A stretch of 64,000 nucleotides of DNA from the NCBI GenBank assembly GCA_903873185.1, contig CAIQNN010000007.1, positions 1 to 64,000 on the forward strand, given 5' to 3'. This DNA comes from an uncultured Actinomycetes bacterium (lineage in GTDB: Bacteria; Actinomycetota; Actinomycetes; Nanopelagicales; Nanopelagicaceae). The notes under the pieces are model-generated. The model did not search any database. It was not told where the DNA came from and saw only the letters and a program-made list of their open reading frames with translations. Shown here piece by piece: positions 35,606 through 45,379 of the stretch. Numbering within the stretch: the stretch's first letter is position 1; the number at the start of each line of letters is the position of its first letter. The position numbers and the translations under genes were made by a program.

Positions 35606-35772
35606 TGGAGCGCCGATTCACCATTCTTAATGGCACTCCGACCGAAGCTGAACTAGCTGCTTTGGAAAAAGCGCTGCCAACCCCAGTTGTAAAGAAGATC
35701 GAGTCCGCAGGGCTTTGGCGTAAATCTCAAATTCGCCAACCCCTACCTCGGAAGTGGGGACCAACTTTCTAA
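35605..35772 (+). CDS. accE: Acyl-CoA carboxylase epsilon subunit
   Basis: A 55-residue protein with the AccE pattern: FTILNGTPTEAELAALEKAL at the N terminus and a tryptophan-containing tail (GLWRKS, then PRKWGP). AccE subunits are found in Actinobacteria and stabilise the alpha-beta carboxylase complex. ATG at 35605 overlaps the accD stop by one base (TAATG), and the stop overlaps the maf start (TAATG) in the same way. Confidence 0.9.
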   Translation: MERRFTILNGTPTEAELAALEKALPTPVVKKIESAGLWRKSQIRQPLPRKWGPTF

Positions 35773-36398
35773 TGACTTTTCAGCCCCTCCGTCAGGTAGT
35801 CCTGGCCTCGGCTTCTGCATCTCGGAAATCATTGCTCCAAAGCGTTGGTATTAATCCGACGATTATCGTAAGTGGCGTCGATGAAGAAGATCCTGCCATG
35901 ACTTCACTTACTCCAGCAGAAATGGTGGTAGCGCTAGCAATCCTTAAAGCTCACACTGTTCGAAAATTGGTCGGTCCGGAATACCTAGTTATTGGTTGTG
36001 ACTCTACTTTTGAATTTGAAGGGCAATCATTAGGTAAACCAGAGACGCGAGAAAATGCCATCGCCCGCTCCAAGATGTTGCGCGGAAAGATGGGGCTGCT
36101 GCATACCGGTCACTGCATCATTGACAATCAGCAAGAGATAGAAGTTTCCGATATCTCAACATCTAAAGTTTATTTTGCAGATATGACTGACCGCGAGATC
36201 GAGGACTATGCCGACTCCGGTGAGCCACTTCACGTGGCCGGCGGTTTCACACTAGATGGCTTGAGCGCGCCATTTATTGAACGAATTGAAGGTGATCCCA
36301 GCGGGATCATTGGACTTTCCTTGCCGCTTCTTCGAAGAGCAATAATCTCTCTAGGATTACAGTGGTCCGAGATCGCAGAGATGGTGGTTCCAGCGTGA
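35772..36398 (+). CDS. maf: Maf/YhdE-family nucleotide pyrophosphatase
   Basis: A 208-residue house-cleaning pyrophosphatase that removes modified or pairing-prone NTPs. [18 protein letters not shown] at the N terminus, [11 protein letters not shown] in the middle and [26 protein letters not shown] at the end (quoted in parts: [16 protein letters not shown]) are typical. It sits between accE and accA, as in many Actinobacteria, and its stop overlaps the accA GTG. Confidence 0.92.
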   Translation: MTFQPLRQVVLASASASRKSLLQSVGINPTIIVSGVDEEDPAMTSLTPAEMVVALAILKAHTVRKLVGPEYLVIGCDSTFEFEGQSLGKPETRENAIARSKMLRGKMGLLHTGHCIIDNQQEIEVSDISTSKVYFADMTDREIEDYADSGEPLHVAGGFTLDGLSAPFIERIEGDPSGIIGLSLPLLRRAIISLGLQWSEIAEMVVPA

Positions 36399-38110
36399 AA
36401 TCAGTACTTATCGCTAATCGCGGCGAGATCGCCGTACGTGTCGCCCGAGCCTGCCGCGATCACGGAATTAAGAGCATCGCAATCTATTCAGATGAAGATC
36501 GAACTTCGCTACATGTTGCAACCGCCGACGAGGCTTATGCCTTAAACGGGTTATCTGCTGCCGATAGTTACTTGGATCAAAATAAAATAATCGAAATTGC
36601 CAAGCGCAGTGGCGCTGAAGCGGTTCACCCTGGATATGGCTTTCTCTCCGAAAATGCAGATTTTGCCGATCGGGTTATCGCCGCCGGTTTAATTTGGATT
36701 GGGCCCTCGCCAGCAGCAATTCGATTATTGGGCGATAAAGTTTCAGCGCGCAAAATTGCCGCCGAAGTTGGAGCACCTTTGGTCGCCGGAACAATCGACC
36801 CCGTTACCACCCCAGAAGAGATCATCGCCTTCGCCCAAGAGCACGGACTTCCGGTTGCGATCAAAGCCGCTCATGGTGGTGGCGGTCGCGGGCTAAAGGT
36901 CGCGCGTAACTTAGAAGAGATTCCGGAGCTGTATGCATCAGCAGTCCGAGAAGCTATCGCTGGCTTCGGTCGTGGTGAATGTTTCGTCGAGCGATATTTA
37001 GATAAGCCAAGACACGTTGAAACCCAAGTACTTGTTGATTCGTTTGGCACGGCTGTCGTTGTCAGCACGCGCGATTGCTCATTGCAGCGACGACACCAAA
37101 AATTGGTTGAAGAAGCTCCCGCTCCATTCCTTACGCAAGCTCAAATTGATCAGCTGTATTCCTCCAGCAAGGCAATTATGAAGAAGGCTGGCTATGTTGG
37201 CGCAGGTACTTGTGAATTCTTGATCGGGGCAGATGGAACCATCTCATTCTTAGAAGTTAATACTCGCCTGCAAGTAGAGCACCCCGTGAGTGAAGAAGTC
37301 ACTGGTCTAGACCTAGTTCGCGAACAATTTCGAATTGCCGCTGGCGAGAAAATAAATCCGGTTGATCCTGTCATTCGCGGGCACAGCATCGAATTTCGAA
37401 TCAACGGCGAAGACCCTGGGAAGGGCTTTCTCCCATCGCTCGGGACAATAACCAAGTGGGAAGTACCCGATGGTCCTGGCGTACGAATTGACGCTGGCTT
37501 TGATCATGGCCACACGATCGGTTCCCACTTTGATTCCCTGTTAGCAAAATTAATCGTCACTGCTGCTACTCGAGACGAGGCGATTGCGCGCGCCCGAAGG
37601 GCTTTAAAAGAGTTCCACATCGGTGGCTTGGCTACTGCGTTGCCGTTTCATAAAGCGATAGTTAACGACCCAAATTTCACTGACGAATTTAAGGTTTACA
37701 CCAGCTACATCGAAAACGAATTCGACAATCAAATCGAACCTTTTTCCTTCAAACAAGGGGTCGCCGATTCGAAGGCAGCTTCCCAAAAAATCATCGCAGA
37801 GGTTGATGGCCATCGTTTTGAAGTATTGATGCACACCCCCGAGCCCCTTCACAAGCGACACCGCGTCAAGCCAAGTGGAGTTGGAAAGATTGCGGGTGAT
37901 TCCCTCGAAAGCCCGATGCAAGGTACCGTGGTAAAAATTGTGAAATCCAATGGCGACCGGGTTGAAGTCGGCGACTTGATCGTGGTCCTAGAAGCCATGA
38001 AAATGGAGCAGCCATTGATCGCCCATAAGGCTGGAACGGTTGCCAAACTTCATGTCGGTGTCGGACAGACCGTAGCCAGCGGCTCGATTCTCTGTGTTAT
38101 TGAGGATTAA
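36395..38110 (+). CDS. accA: Acyl-CoA carboxylase alpha subunit: biotin carboxylase plus biotin carrier domain
   Basis: A 571-residue protein. Residues 1-445 are biotin carboxylase ([30 protein letters not shown]-grasp loop, [14 protein letters not shown]). The C-terminal biotin carrier domain has EAMKMEQ with the biotinylated lysine at about residue 536. It works with the AccD and AccE encoded just upstream. The GTG start at 36395 overlaps the maf stop (GTGA). In actinobacterial nomenclature this is AccA3/BccA. Confidence 0.95.
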   Translation: MKSVLIANRGEIAVRVARACRDHGIKSIAIYSDEDRTSLHVATADEAYALNGLSAADSYLDQNKIIEIAKRSGAEAVHPGYGFLSENADFADRVIAAGLIWIGPSPAAIRLLGDKVSARKIAAEVGAPLVAGTIDPVTTPEEIIAFAQEHGLPVAIKAAHGGGGRGLKVARNLEEIPELYASAVREAIAGFGRGECFVERYLDKPRHVETQVLVDSFGTAVVVSTRDCSLQRRHQKLVEEAPAPFLTQAQIDQLYSSSKAIMKKAGYVGAGTCEFLIGADGTISFLEVNTRLQVEHPVSEEVTGLDLVREQFRIAAGEKINPVDPVIRGHSIEFRINGEDPGKGFLPSLGTITKWEVPDGPGVRIDAGFDHGHTIGSHFDSLLAKLIVTAATRDEAIARARRALKEFHIGGLATALPFHKAIVNDPNFTDEFKVYTSYIENEFDNQIEPFSFKQGVADSKAASQKIIAEVDGHRFEVLMHTPEPLHKRHRVKPSGVGKIAGDSLESPMQGTVVKIVKSNGDRVEVGDLIVVLEAMKMEQPLIAHKAGTVAKLHVGVGQTVASGSILCVIED

Positions 38111-38115
38111 TTAAC

Positions 38116-38121
38116 TAAACT
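38116..38121 (+). promoter_or_regulatory. Putative -10 box for leaderless transcript of the cyclotransferase-like gene
   Basis: TAAACT, ending 7 bases before the ATG at 38129. Confidence 0.45.
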
Positions 38122-38128
38122 CCCGCTC

Positions 38129-38572
38129 ATGGCGCTCTACGCAGCATATGGATCAAATATGGATCCCAGGCAAATGCTGGAGCGCGCCCCACACTCGCCT
38201 CACCGTGGAACCGGCTGGATCGAAGGATGGCGCCTAACTTTTGGCGGCGAAGATATCGGCTGGGAAGGTTCCGTTGCCACAATTGTTGAATCACCGGGCT
38301 CTCATGTCTTCGTCTCCCTCTATGAGTTAACGGATTTCGATGAAAGCTCGCTGGATCAGTGGGAGGGAATTGCCGCCGACCTCTATCGGAAAATTCGCCT
38401 GAGGGTACAAACCTTGGATGGTTCGCCCTTGTCCTTTATCTATGTTCTAAATGGCTTTGAAGGTGGTTATCCCAGCCAGCGCTACCTTAAAATTATGATC
38501 GATTCCGCGATTGCCGCTGGCGCTCCAGATGACTACCTTCAGGAGCTGCGCTCCCATCCCACTAACGATTAG
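38129..38572 (+). CDS. Gamma-glutamylcyclotransferase-like (AIG2/GGCT fold) protein
   Basis: A 147-residue protein with the GGCT fold. YAAYGSNMDPRQM at the N terminus is the substrate-binding loop, and LDQWEG carries the usual acidic catalytic residue. Members open gamma-glutamyl dipeptides to 5-oxoproline, but many actinobacterial relatives have unknown substrates. Apparently monocistronic or leading the nucleoside operon, with the next gene 25 bases downstream. Confidence 0.8.
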   Translation: MALYAAYGSNMDPRQMLERAPHSPHRGTGWIEGWRLTFGGEDIGWEGSVATIVESPGSHVFVSLYELTDFDESSLDQWEGIAADLYRKIRLRVQTLDGSPLSFIYVLNGFEGGYPSQRYLKIMIDSAIAAGAPDDYLQELRSHPTND

Positions 38573-38585
38573 CGGAACCTTCCGA

Positions 38586-38591
38586 TAAGTT
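38586..38591 (+). promoter_or_regulatory. Putative -10 box for leaderless nucleoside-catabolism transcript
   Basis: TAAGTT, ending 6 bases before the ATG of purine nucleoside phosphorylase at 38598. Confidence 0.45.
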
Positions 38592-38597
38592 TCGCTT

Positions 38598-39416
38598 ATG
38601 AGTGATTTATATACAGATCCACTAGGAACGGCCACGTTGGCAGCTAAGAAAATTTCGGAACTGACTGGCAAAAATTCCCACCATGTTGCCCTAGTAATGG
38701 GGTCGGGCTGGATATCTGCCGCCGATTCCTTAGGAACTCCTACCCACGAGTTTGCAGCCACTGACGTTCCAGGATTTTTGCCGCCAACCGTTGTTGGTCA
38801 CGGTGGCGTAATTCGCTCTTATGACTTGGTTGGTCCGAGCGGCCCGATCCACGCTTTGGTCTTCTTAGGTCGAACTCACCTTTATGAAGGTAAGGGAATC
38901 GAGCCGGTCGTCCACGGCGTTCGAACTGCAGTGAAAGCTGGATGCAAAGTTGTCGTCCTTACCAATGCCTGCGGCGGAATCAATCGCGGCTACACCGTAG
39001 GTCAACCAGTTCTAATTCGAGATCACATATCCCTGACCGGCGTAAGCCCATTGATTGGGGCAGATTTCGTTGATGTCACTGACCTTTATAGCAAGCGGAT
39101 TCGAGCTATCGTAAAGAAGGAAGATCCATCGCTCTCTGAAGGCGTTTATGTTCATTGGCGCGGTCCGGCATATGAAACTCCCGCCGAAATTTCCATGATG
39201 CGAACCATGGGAGCGGATCTAGTTGGCATGTCAACGGTTCCAGAAGCAATTGCGGCCCACGCGCTTGGCGCTGAAGTTCTCGGCATCTCATTAGTTACCA
39301 ATGCCGCCGCTGGTGTTACAGGGGAAAAGTTAAGCCATGAAGAAGTTATTGCCGCTGGAAAGGCGGCAGCTGGCCGAATGGGTGAACTACTCGGGAAGGT
39401 GCTGCCACAACTGTGA
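38598..39416 (+). CDS. punA: Purine-nucleoside phosphorylase
   Basis: A 272-residue trimeric-type PNP. GRTHLYEGKG, VLTNACGGINRGYTVGQ and IRDHISLTG are characteristic; MMRTMGADLVGMSTVPEAI is the ribose/phosphate site. It splits (deoxy)inosine and (deoxy)guanosine to base and (deoxy)ribose-1-phosphate. It starts the plus arm of the nucleoside island; the mutase and aldolase that process the sugar phosphate follow. Matches the Rv3307-Rv3308 pair. Confidence 0.93.
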   Translation: MSDLYTDPLGTATLAAKKISELTGKNSHHVALVMGSGWISAADSLGTPTHEFAATDVPGFLPPTVVGHGGVIRSYDLVGPSGPIHALVFLGRTHLYEGKGIEPVVHGVRTAVKAGCKVVVLTNACGGINRGYTVGQPVLIRDHISLTGVSPLIGADFVDVTDLYSKRIRAIVKKEDPSLSEGVYVHWRGPAYETPAEISMMRTMGADLVGMSTVPEAIAAHALGAEVLGISLVTNAAAGVTGEKLSHEEVIAAGKAAAGRMGELLGKVLPQL

Positions 39417-41053
39417 TTGATAACCAACTCCGTGCAGAAGTCGAAGAATGGATCGCCCTAGACCCAGATCCAATTACCGCTGAGCAACTTCGCAATTGGC
39501 TTGCCGAAGGAAATGAAGTTCAACTACGGCAATCATTTTCTGGCTTTCTTCAATTTGGCACCGCGGGTTTGCGTGGTCCCATGGGTCCTGGACCATCTTG
39601 CATGAATCGTGCCGTCGTTAGTAGAGCGGCTGCAGGCCTAGCCGTATATATGAAGCGACACCATTTAACTTCGGTAGTTATCGGTCGTGATGCCAGGTAT
39701 GGCTCCGAAGATTTCACTTTTGAAAGCGCGGAAATTTTTTCAGGAGCTGGCCTAGAAGTCTTTATCCTGCCACGGCCATTGCCAACACCGGTTCTCGCCT
39801 TTGCAGTTAACGAGCTCCAAGTAGGTGCTGGAGTTATGGTTACAGCAAGCCATAACCCACCACAAGATAATGGTTACAAGGTTTACTTAGGTGGCACCGT
39901 AGCCGGACAACGATATTACGGTTCACAAATCGTGCCGCCAGCTGATATTGAGATTGCCGCCGAAATTGCGAAGATTCATAGCGCCAGTCCCAGAGGAACT
40001 GAGTGGACAATTCTTAATGACGACATTTTTAATGCATACATTTCAAGAACAATTAAATTAGCGTCCAAGAGCTATCAAAATAAGATCGTTTATTCTGCAA
40101 TGCACGGCGTTGGCACCGAAACGGTGGAAGCAGTATTCGCTGCCGCTGGCTACGCGGCGCCAATTTTGGTCGCGGCCCAAGCGCAACCAGATCCCGACTT
40201 TCCAACTGTTCAATTTCCAAATCCAGAAGAGCCCGGTGCAATTGATCTTTCACTGCAAACCGCAAAGGAGAGCAATGCTGACCTGGTGATTGCAAATGAT
40301 CCCGATGCCGATCGCTGTGCCGCTGCGGCGTTAGATCCAAAAGTCGGATGGCGAATGTTGCGCGGTGATGAAGTTGGCGCACTGTTGGGGTATTTCATCG
40401 CCTCCGAAATGCCAGAATTGATTGTCGGAAAATCATTTGCAAACTCCATCGTCTCTTCTTCGATCCTGAGCAAGATTGCGAACCACCACCGAATTGAATT
40501 TCATGAAACTTTAACTGGCTTTAAATGGTTAGCAAAGATTGAAAATCTGGGCTTTGGTTATGAAGAGGCACTGGGTTATGCCGTAGATGCGCTTACCGTC
40601 AATGATAAGGATGGCGTCTCCGCCGCCTTGATGTTGGCTCAGGTTTTGGGCGTACTAAAGGAACGCAATACTGGCGTTATTGAATATCTGGATCTGATCT
40701 GGAATACCTACGGTTTCCATCGCACCGAGCAAATTTCCATTCGAGTCGCCTCATTAGACCAAGTAGATAAGGTTCTAGCGAAGATCAGAAGCGATCGCCC
40801 TGAAGCTATCGCTGGCTATAAAGTAATTAAATTCGAGGATCTTCTGGCTCCAGAAAATAGTTTGCCGCCCACTAACGGACTTCGAATCTGGCTCGAGCAG
40901 GGAGTAAGAATTATCGTTCGCCCCAGCGGCACCGAGGCGAAGTTGAAGTGTTACATTGAAGTCGTTCGCCCGGATGGAACTGACCAAGATAAAGAGAGTG
41001 CTGAAACTATTGTGACTGCCTTAAAGACTGAACTACTTGCGATCCTCACATGA
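39413..41053 (+). CDS. pmmB: Phospho-sugar mutase, probable phosphopentomutase role
   Basis: A 546-residue alpha-D-phosphohexomutase. TASHNPPQDNGYKVY carries the catalytic Ser, NDPDADRCA the Mg site, YEEALGYAV the sugar-specificity loop and RPSGTEAKLK the phosphate site. Annotated relatives are PmmB/Pgm2-like, a group that includes enzymes active on ribose-1-phosphate. No deoB is present here. Placement between PNP and deoC, with overlaps on both sides, suggests it makes (deoxy)ribose-5-phosphate from the 1-phosphate. The role is an inference. Confidence 0.85.
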   Translation: MIDNQLRAEVEEWIALDPDPITAEQLRNWLAEGNEVQLRQSFSGFLQFGTAGLRGPMGPGPSCMNRAVVSRAAAGLAVYMKRHHLTSVVIGRDARYGSEDFTFESAEIFSGAGLEVFILPRPLPTPVLAFAVNELQVGAGVMVTASHNPPQDNGYKVYLGGTVAGQRYYGSQIVPPADIEIAAEIAKIHSASPRGTEWTILNDDIFNAYISRTIKLASKSYQNKIVYSAMHGVGTETVEAVFAAAGYAAPILVAAQAQPDPDFPTVQFPNPEEPGAIDLSLQTAKESNADLVIANDPDADRCAAAALDPKVGWRMLRGDEVGALLGYFIASEMPELIVGKSFANSIVSSSILSKIANHHRIEFHETLTGFKWLAKIENLGFGYEEALGYAVDALTVNDKDGVSAALMLAQVLGVLKERNTGVIEYLDLIWNTYGFHRTEQISIRVASLDQVDKVLAKIRSDRPEAIAGYKVIKFEDLLAPENSLPPTNGLRIWLEQGVRIIVRPSGTEAKLKCYIEVVRPDGTDQDKESAETIVTALKTELLAILT

Positions 41054-41985
41054 TCATTGATGGTAGCGAATCATCTCTGCGTCACTTCTTAGGAAATTTA
41101 CCTGCGGTTGATCAAGTGGGTGCAGATTCCAGAGCCGCCATGTTGGCGACTCGAAGTATCAAGACCGCCAGTAAGAAATGGGCGATTGATTTAGCGATTT
41201 CAATGGTTGACCTAACCACGCTCGAAGGCGCTGACACTCCCGGAAAAGTAAAAGCACTTTGCACAAAAGCCGTGCGCCCCGATCCAATGGATTCATCCGT
41301 CCCAAGCGTTGGTGCAGTCTGCGTTTATAACGATATGGTGAAAATTGCTCGAACCCAACTTGATGCTATTGGTGGTGGCGCGATCCATGTCGCCGCAGTA
41401 ACAACCGCTTTCCCATCTGGCCGAGCGTCAATAGAAGTGAAACGCCAAGATACCCAAGATGCCATAAATAATGGCGCGACCGAAATTGATATGGTGATTG
41501 ACCGCGGTGCATTCCTATCGGGAAACCTTGGCAAAGTTTTTGACGAGATAGTGCTCATTAAATCCCTCTGTGGCGATCGCGCTCACTTGAAAGTCATTCT
41601 CGAAACCGGCGAGCTTGTTACCTATGACAACGTCCGAAAAGCCTCATATTTAGCGATGTTAGCTGGCGCGGATTTCATTAAAACTAGCACCGGCAAGATT
41701 GCGCCAGCCGCAACTGCCCCGGTAGTTCTGGTAATGCTCGAAGCGGTACGAGACTTCTACCAACTATCTGGCCGCCGAATTGGCGTAAAACCAGCTGGCG
41801 GTATTAGAAATACAAAAGATGCAATCAAGCAGCTTGTACTAGTTAATGAAACCGCTGGGCCGGAATGGTTGAAACCATCACTTTTTAGAATCGGTGCTAG
41901 TGCACTGCTGAATGATCTATTGATGCAAAGAATGAAGATGCGTGAAGGTTTTTACTCCAGCCCAAATTATGTGACCCTAGATTAA
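41050..41985 (+). CDS. deoC: Deoxyribose-phosphate aldolase
   Basis: A 311-residue class I aldolase that splits 2-deoxyribose-5-phosphate into glyceraldehyde-3-phosphate and acetaldehyde. The Schiff-base lysine is in ADFIKTSTGK and the second lysine in GVKPAGGIR. It is longer than the 220-260-residue common form, with an N-terminal extension and a 40-residue tail. It overlaps the mutase (ATGA), and the next gene starts on its last base (TAATG), so the acetaldehyde dehydrogenase is made with it. Confidence 0.94.
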   Translation: MIIDGSESSLRHFLGNLPAVDQVGADSRAAMLATRSIKTASKKWAIDLAISMVDLTTLEGADTPGKVKALCTKAVRPDPMDSSVPSVGAVCVYNDMVKIARTQLDAIGGGAIHVAAVTTAFPSGRASIEVKRQDTQDAINNGATEIDMVIDRGAFLSGNLGKVFDEIVLIKSLCGDRAHLKVILETGELVTYDNVRKASYLAMLAGADFIKTSTGKIAPAATAPVVLVMLEAVRDFYQLSGRRIGVKPAGGIRNTKDAIKQLVLVNETAGPEWLKPSLFRIGASALLNDLLMQRMKMREGFYSSPNYVTLD

Positions 41986-43439
41986 TGGAATCGAATATGA
42001 GCAACTTTGAATATGCCTTGGCACCAGAATCAACTGCGATTCTCAATATCGCACCACAGTACGGCCTGTTTATAGGCGGTAAATTTGTTGATTCCAAGAG
42101 CCAACAGTTCTTTTCAACAATCAACCCAGCAACCGAAAAAGTAATCTCACAAATAAGTTTGGCTACCGAGGCCGATGTCGATTTTGCAGTCGCATCAGCA
42201 CGTACGGCATATAACAAAGTTTGGTCAAAACTTTCCGCCGCCGAACGAGGTAAGTACCTCTTTCGAATAGCTCGAATTCTCCAAGAGCGCGCTCGGGAAT
42301 TCGCCGTTCTGGAGACTCTTGATAATGGCAAACCAATTCGAGAATCGCGCGATGTGGATGTCCCGCTTTCCGCCGCTCATTTTTTCTACCATGCCGGTTG
42401 GGCGGACAAACTTTCACATGCCGGATTTGGCTCCGATCCAAAACCTCATGGAGTCGTTGCTCAAATCATTCCGTGGAATTTCCCACTATTGATGTTGGCT
42501 TGGAAAGTTGCGCCAGCCCTTGCAACCGGTAATACCGTCGTTCTGAAACCAGCCGAGACGACACCTATGACAGCGCTCTTATTCGCGGAAGTTTGCCAAC
42601 AGGCCGGTCTTCCTGACGGCGTAGTAAATATTGTTACCGGTGATGGATCAACTGGAGCCCTCTTGGTTAATCACCCCGATGTCGACAAGATCGCCTTCAC
42701 AGGCTCTACTTCAGTTGGAAAAGCCATTGCTCGTGCCGTTTCTGGCACTAAGAAGAGCCTCACACTAGAACTCGGCGGTAAAGCTGCAAATATCGTCTTC
42801 GACGATGCCCCGATCGATGAGACCGTTGAAGGCATCGTTAATGGAATCTTCTTCAATCAAGGCCATGTTTGTTGTGCCGGATCCAGGCTTTTGGTTCAGG
42901 AAAACGTCAGCGACCAAATTTTAGAGAAGTTAAAACACCGAATGTCTCAGATTCGAGTCGGCGATCCGATGGATAAGAACACTGATCTTGGCGCCATAAA
43001 TAGCTCGGAACAATTGGCTCGAATTAATGAACTAGCAAATTCCGGCGATGCTGAAGGAGCAGAGCGATGGAGCCCAGCATGCGAACTACCAACAACTGGC
43101 TTTTGGTATCCCCCAACAATTTTTACCGGAGTAACTCAAGCCCATCGCATTGCGCGCGAAGAAATCTTCGGACCAGTGCTTTCAGTTCTAACCTTTAGAA
43201 CACCGCAAGAAGCTATCGAGAAGGCTAATAACACCCCATACGGACTCTCTGCCGGTGTTTGGAGCGACAAGGGTTCGCGAATTCTTTGGGCTAGCCAACG
43301 ACTGCGCGCCGGTGTGATCTGGGCTAACACCTTCAATAAGTTTGATCCGGCCAGCCCGTTCGGTGGCTATAAGGAATCTGGCTGGGGCCGCGAAGGTGGT
43401 CGTCACGGACTGGCTGCATATGTAAAGGGTGGAAAATAA
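41985..43439 (+). CDS. Aldehyde dehydrogenase, probably acetaldehyde-oxidising
   Basis: A 484-residue NAD(P)-dependent aldehyde dehydrogenase. IIPWNFPLLMLAWK, the catalytic Glu in LELGGKAANIVF, the catalytic Cys in NQGHVCCAGSRL and the C-terminal FGGYKESGWGREGG are all in place. It starts on the last base of the deoC stop, so the natural substrate is probably the acetaldehyde released by DeoC, giving acetate. An in-frame ATG at 41997 is possible. It is followed by a short paralogue. Confidence 0.9.
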   Translation: MESNMSNFEYALAPESTAILNIAPQYGLFIGGKFVDSKSQQFFSTINPATEKVISQISLATEADVDFAVASARTAYNKVWSKLSAAERGKYLFRIARILQERAREFAVLETLDNGKPIRESRDVDVPLSAAHFFYHAGWADKLSHAGFGSDPKPHGVVAQIIPWNFPLLMLAWKVAPALATGNTVVLKPAETTPMTALLFAEVCQQAGLPDGVVNIVTGDGSTGALLVNHPDVDKIAFTGSTSVGKAIARAVSGTKKSLTLELGGKAANIVFDDAPIDETVEGIVNGIFFNQGHVCCAGSRLLVQENVSDQILEKLKHRMSQIRVGDPMDKNTDLGAINSSEQLARINELANSGDAEGAERWSPACELPTTGFWYPPTIFTGVTQAHRIAREEIFGPVLSVLTFRTPQEAIEKANNTPYGLSAGVWSDKGSRILWASQRLRAGVIWANTFNKFDPASPFGGYKESGWGREGGRHGLAAYVKGGK

Positions 43440-43440
43440 A

Positions 43441-44280
43441 ATGCGCATCGATGTCAAGAAGACCTACAAACTTTATATTGGTGGTGCCTTCCCTCGTAGT
43501 GAATCCGGCCGAGTGTATGAAATTAACGATGCCGAAGGGAACTTTTTAGCTAATCCATCGTTGGCCTCTCGCAAAGATTTACGCGATAGCGTTGTTAGCG
43601 CTCGAAACGCATTTGGTGGCTGGAGCGGCGCTACGGAATACAACCGCGGACAAGTTCTCTATCGCGTTGCTGAATTGATGGAGGGACGTACCTTTCAATT
43701 TGCCGAAGAAATAGCGGCGCTTGAAGGAGTCAATTTCAAAAACGCAAAATCACAAGTTGAAGCCGCGATTGATTGTTGGGTCTGGTATGCGGGCTGGTGC
43801 GACAAGATTGCCTCCGTTAGTGGCTCCACGAACTCGGTCTCTGGACCTTTTTACAATTTCACGGTTCCAGAAAGTTTGGGAGTGGTTGGCATATTTGCCG
43901 GCCAACAAAGCGCCTTGCTTGGTTTAGTTGCTGGCTTGGCGCCAGTTCTTACCGGCGGAAATACCGCAGTGGTAATTGCCTCCGAGAAATATCCACTTCC
44001 AGCAATCACGCTGAGCGAAGTCCTTGCGACCAGCGATGTGCCAGCTGGGGTGGTAAATATTCTTACGGGTAGCAGTGCGGAACTTGCACCTTGGTTGGGT
44101 AGCCACATGGATATCGATGGCATCGATCTATCTGGTCTTTCTAAAAAGGAAGAGGCTGAAGTTCGATTGGCAGGAGTCGAAAATCTAAAGCGAATCTTCC
44201 GCTTCAACGATTCCAATTCCCTTGCCAGGGTTCAAGCCTTTATGGAGAACAAAACGGTCTGGCATCCGATCGGAGTTTAA
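43441..44280 (+). CDS. Truncated aldehyde dehydrogenase paralogue without the catalytic domain
   Basis: A 279-residue protein corresponding to the N-terminal coenzyme-binding half of aldehyde dehydrogenases (YKLYIGGAFPRSESGRVYE and VPESLGVVGIFAG are recognisable). The catalytic cysteine and the GGYKESG end are absent. Within the shared part NFPL has become GQQS, so NAD binding is doubtful. The frame is intact and the gene starts 1 base after the previous stop, so it does not look like a decayed pseudogene. Tandem full-length/short ALDH genes after deoC also seem to occur in Streptomyces. A structural partner of the full-length enzyme is possible. Confidence 0.75.
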   Translation: MRIDVKKTYKLYIGGAFPRSESGRVYEINDAEGNFLANPSLASRKDLRDSVVSARNAFGGWSGATEYNRGQVLYRVAELMEGRTFQFAEEIAALEGVNFKNAKSQVEAAIDCWVWYAGWCDKIASVSGSTNSVSGPFYNFTVPESLGVVGIFAGQQSALLGLVAGLAPVLTGGNTAVVIASEKYPLPAITLSEVLATSDVPAGVVNILTGSSAELAPWLGSHMDIDGIDLSGLSKKEEAEVRLAGVENLKRIFRFNDSNSLARVQAFMENKTVWHPIGV

Positions 44281-44282
44281 AG

Positions 44283-45377
44283 TTATTCTGCCGCTAAGGC
44301 TAAGTAGCGAGGCTTCACAACCTGCTCGATAATTGCGAGGCGCTCTTCGAATGGAATAAATGCACTCTTTAGCGCATTTATCGTGACGCGCTGCAAGTCC
44401 AGAAGGGTCCAATCAAAAGCCTTGACGACCTCGGCCATCTCGTGGGTCATAGAAGTTCGGCTCATTAATCGATTATCAGTATTAATCGTTACCCGAAAGC
44501 GCAATTTTTCAAGGATCCCAATTGGGTGCGATTCAATAGATGCTGCGGCGCCAGTCTGGAGATTCGAAGTCGGGCAGAGCTCTAGGGGAATTCGACGATC
44601 ACGGACATAAGAAGCCAATAATCCAAGAACTGGCTCTGGACCAGTTAAATCAATATCTTCAATGATTCGAACGCCGTGGCCAAGTCGTTCGGCGCCGCAC
44701 ATTTGAATCGCTTGCCAAATCGATGGTAGCCCGAATGCTTCCCCGGCGTGAATTGTAAAGTGCGCGTTTGCTTGGCGCAGATAATCAAAAGCATCTTGTT
44801 GTTTGGTTGGCGGAAAACCATCCTCGGGACCAGCGATATCAAAGCCAACTACGCCACGATCCCGAAACTCAACAACTTTTTCGGCTACCAATTGGGCATG
44901 ATCATTCTGTCGAAGTGCACAAAGAAGTTGTTCAACTCGAATCGAATTTCCTTCTGCCGCTGCCGCTGCCATCCCTTGTTTGAAACCTTCGGAGGTTGCC
45001 TCAATAACTTGATTCAGGTTTAGCCCTTTGGCGGTAAATAGTTCAGGTGCGCCTCTGACTTCGGCGTAGACAACACCGTCACGAGCAAGATCCACGGCAC
45101 ATTCTTTGGCAACTCGAATAATTGCGGCTTCGGTCTGCATCACAGCGATTGTGTGTTCAAAGGTCTCTAGGTAACGAACTAACGAACCCGAGTCACAAGA
45201 CTCTTGGAACCAATCGGCGAGCGCCGCAGGATCTTTGGTTGGGAGCGCTTCGTAACCAATTTCGTTGGCTAGTTCAATTATTGTTTCTGGGCGTAGGCCG
45301 CCATCTAAATGGTCGTGGATAACTGCCTTGGGGGCGCGCTTAATTTGATCTAGCGTCGGGATGGAATTTAGCGACAT
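44283..45377 (-). CDS. add: Adenosine deaminase
   Basis: A 364-residue zinc hydrolase converting adenosine to inosine. PKAVIHDHLDGGLRPET has the metal histidines, FTIHAGEAFG the substrate Glu region, ERLGHGVR the third site and INTDNRLMS the catalytic Asp pair region (TDN in place of the common TDD). ATG at 45377 lies 2 bases after the deoA stop; a TTG at 45383 overlaps it. Last gene of the minus arm of the nucleoside island; its end is 2 bases from the opposing truncated ALDH. Confidence 0.92.
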   Translation of the reverse strand: MSLNSIPTLDQIKRAPKAVIHDHLDGGLRPETIIELANEIGYEALPTKDPAALADWFQESCDSGSLVRYLETFEHTIAVMQTEAAIIRVAKECAVDLARDGVVYAEVRGAPELFTAKGLNLNQVIEATSEGFKQGMAAAAAEGNSIRVEQLLCALRQNDHAQLVAEKVVEFRDRGVVGFDIAGPEDGFPPTKQQDAFDYLRQANAHFTIHAGEAFGLPSIWQAIQMCGAERLGHGVRIIEDIDLTGPEPVLGLLASYVRDRRIPLELCPTSNLQTGAAASIESHPIGILEKLRFRVTINTDNRLMSRTSMTHEMAEVVKAFDWTLLDLQRVTINALKSAFIPFEERLAIIEQVVKPRYLALAAE

Positions 45378-45379
45378 GT

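Noticed and set aside
36625-36864. Minus-strand open frame opposite accA
   Set aside because: Shadow of the biotin carboxylase codons, no start context and no recognisable domain.
35772-38110. maf inside the carboxylase operon as a recent insertion
   Set aside because: The accE-maf-accA order is common in Actinobacteria and the overlaps are of the normal coupled type.
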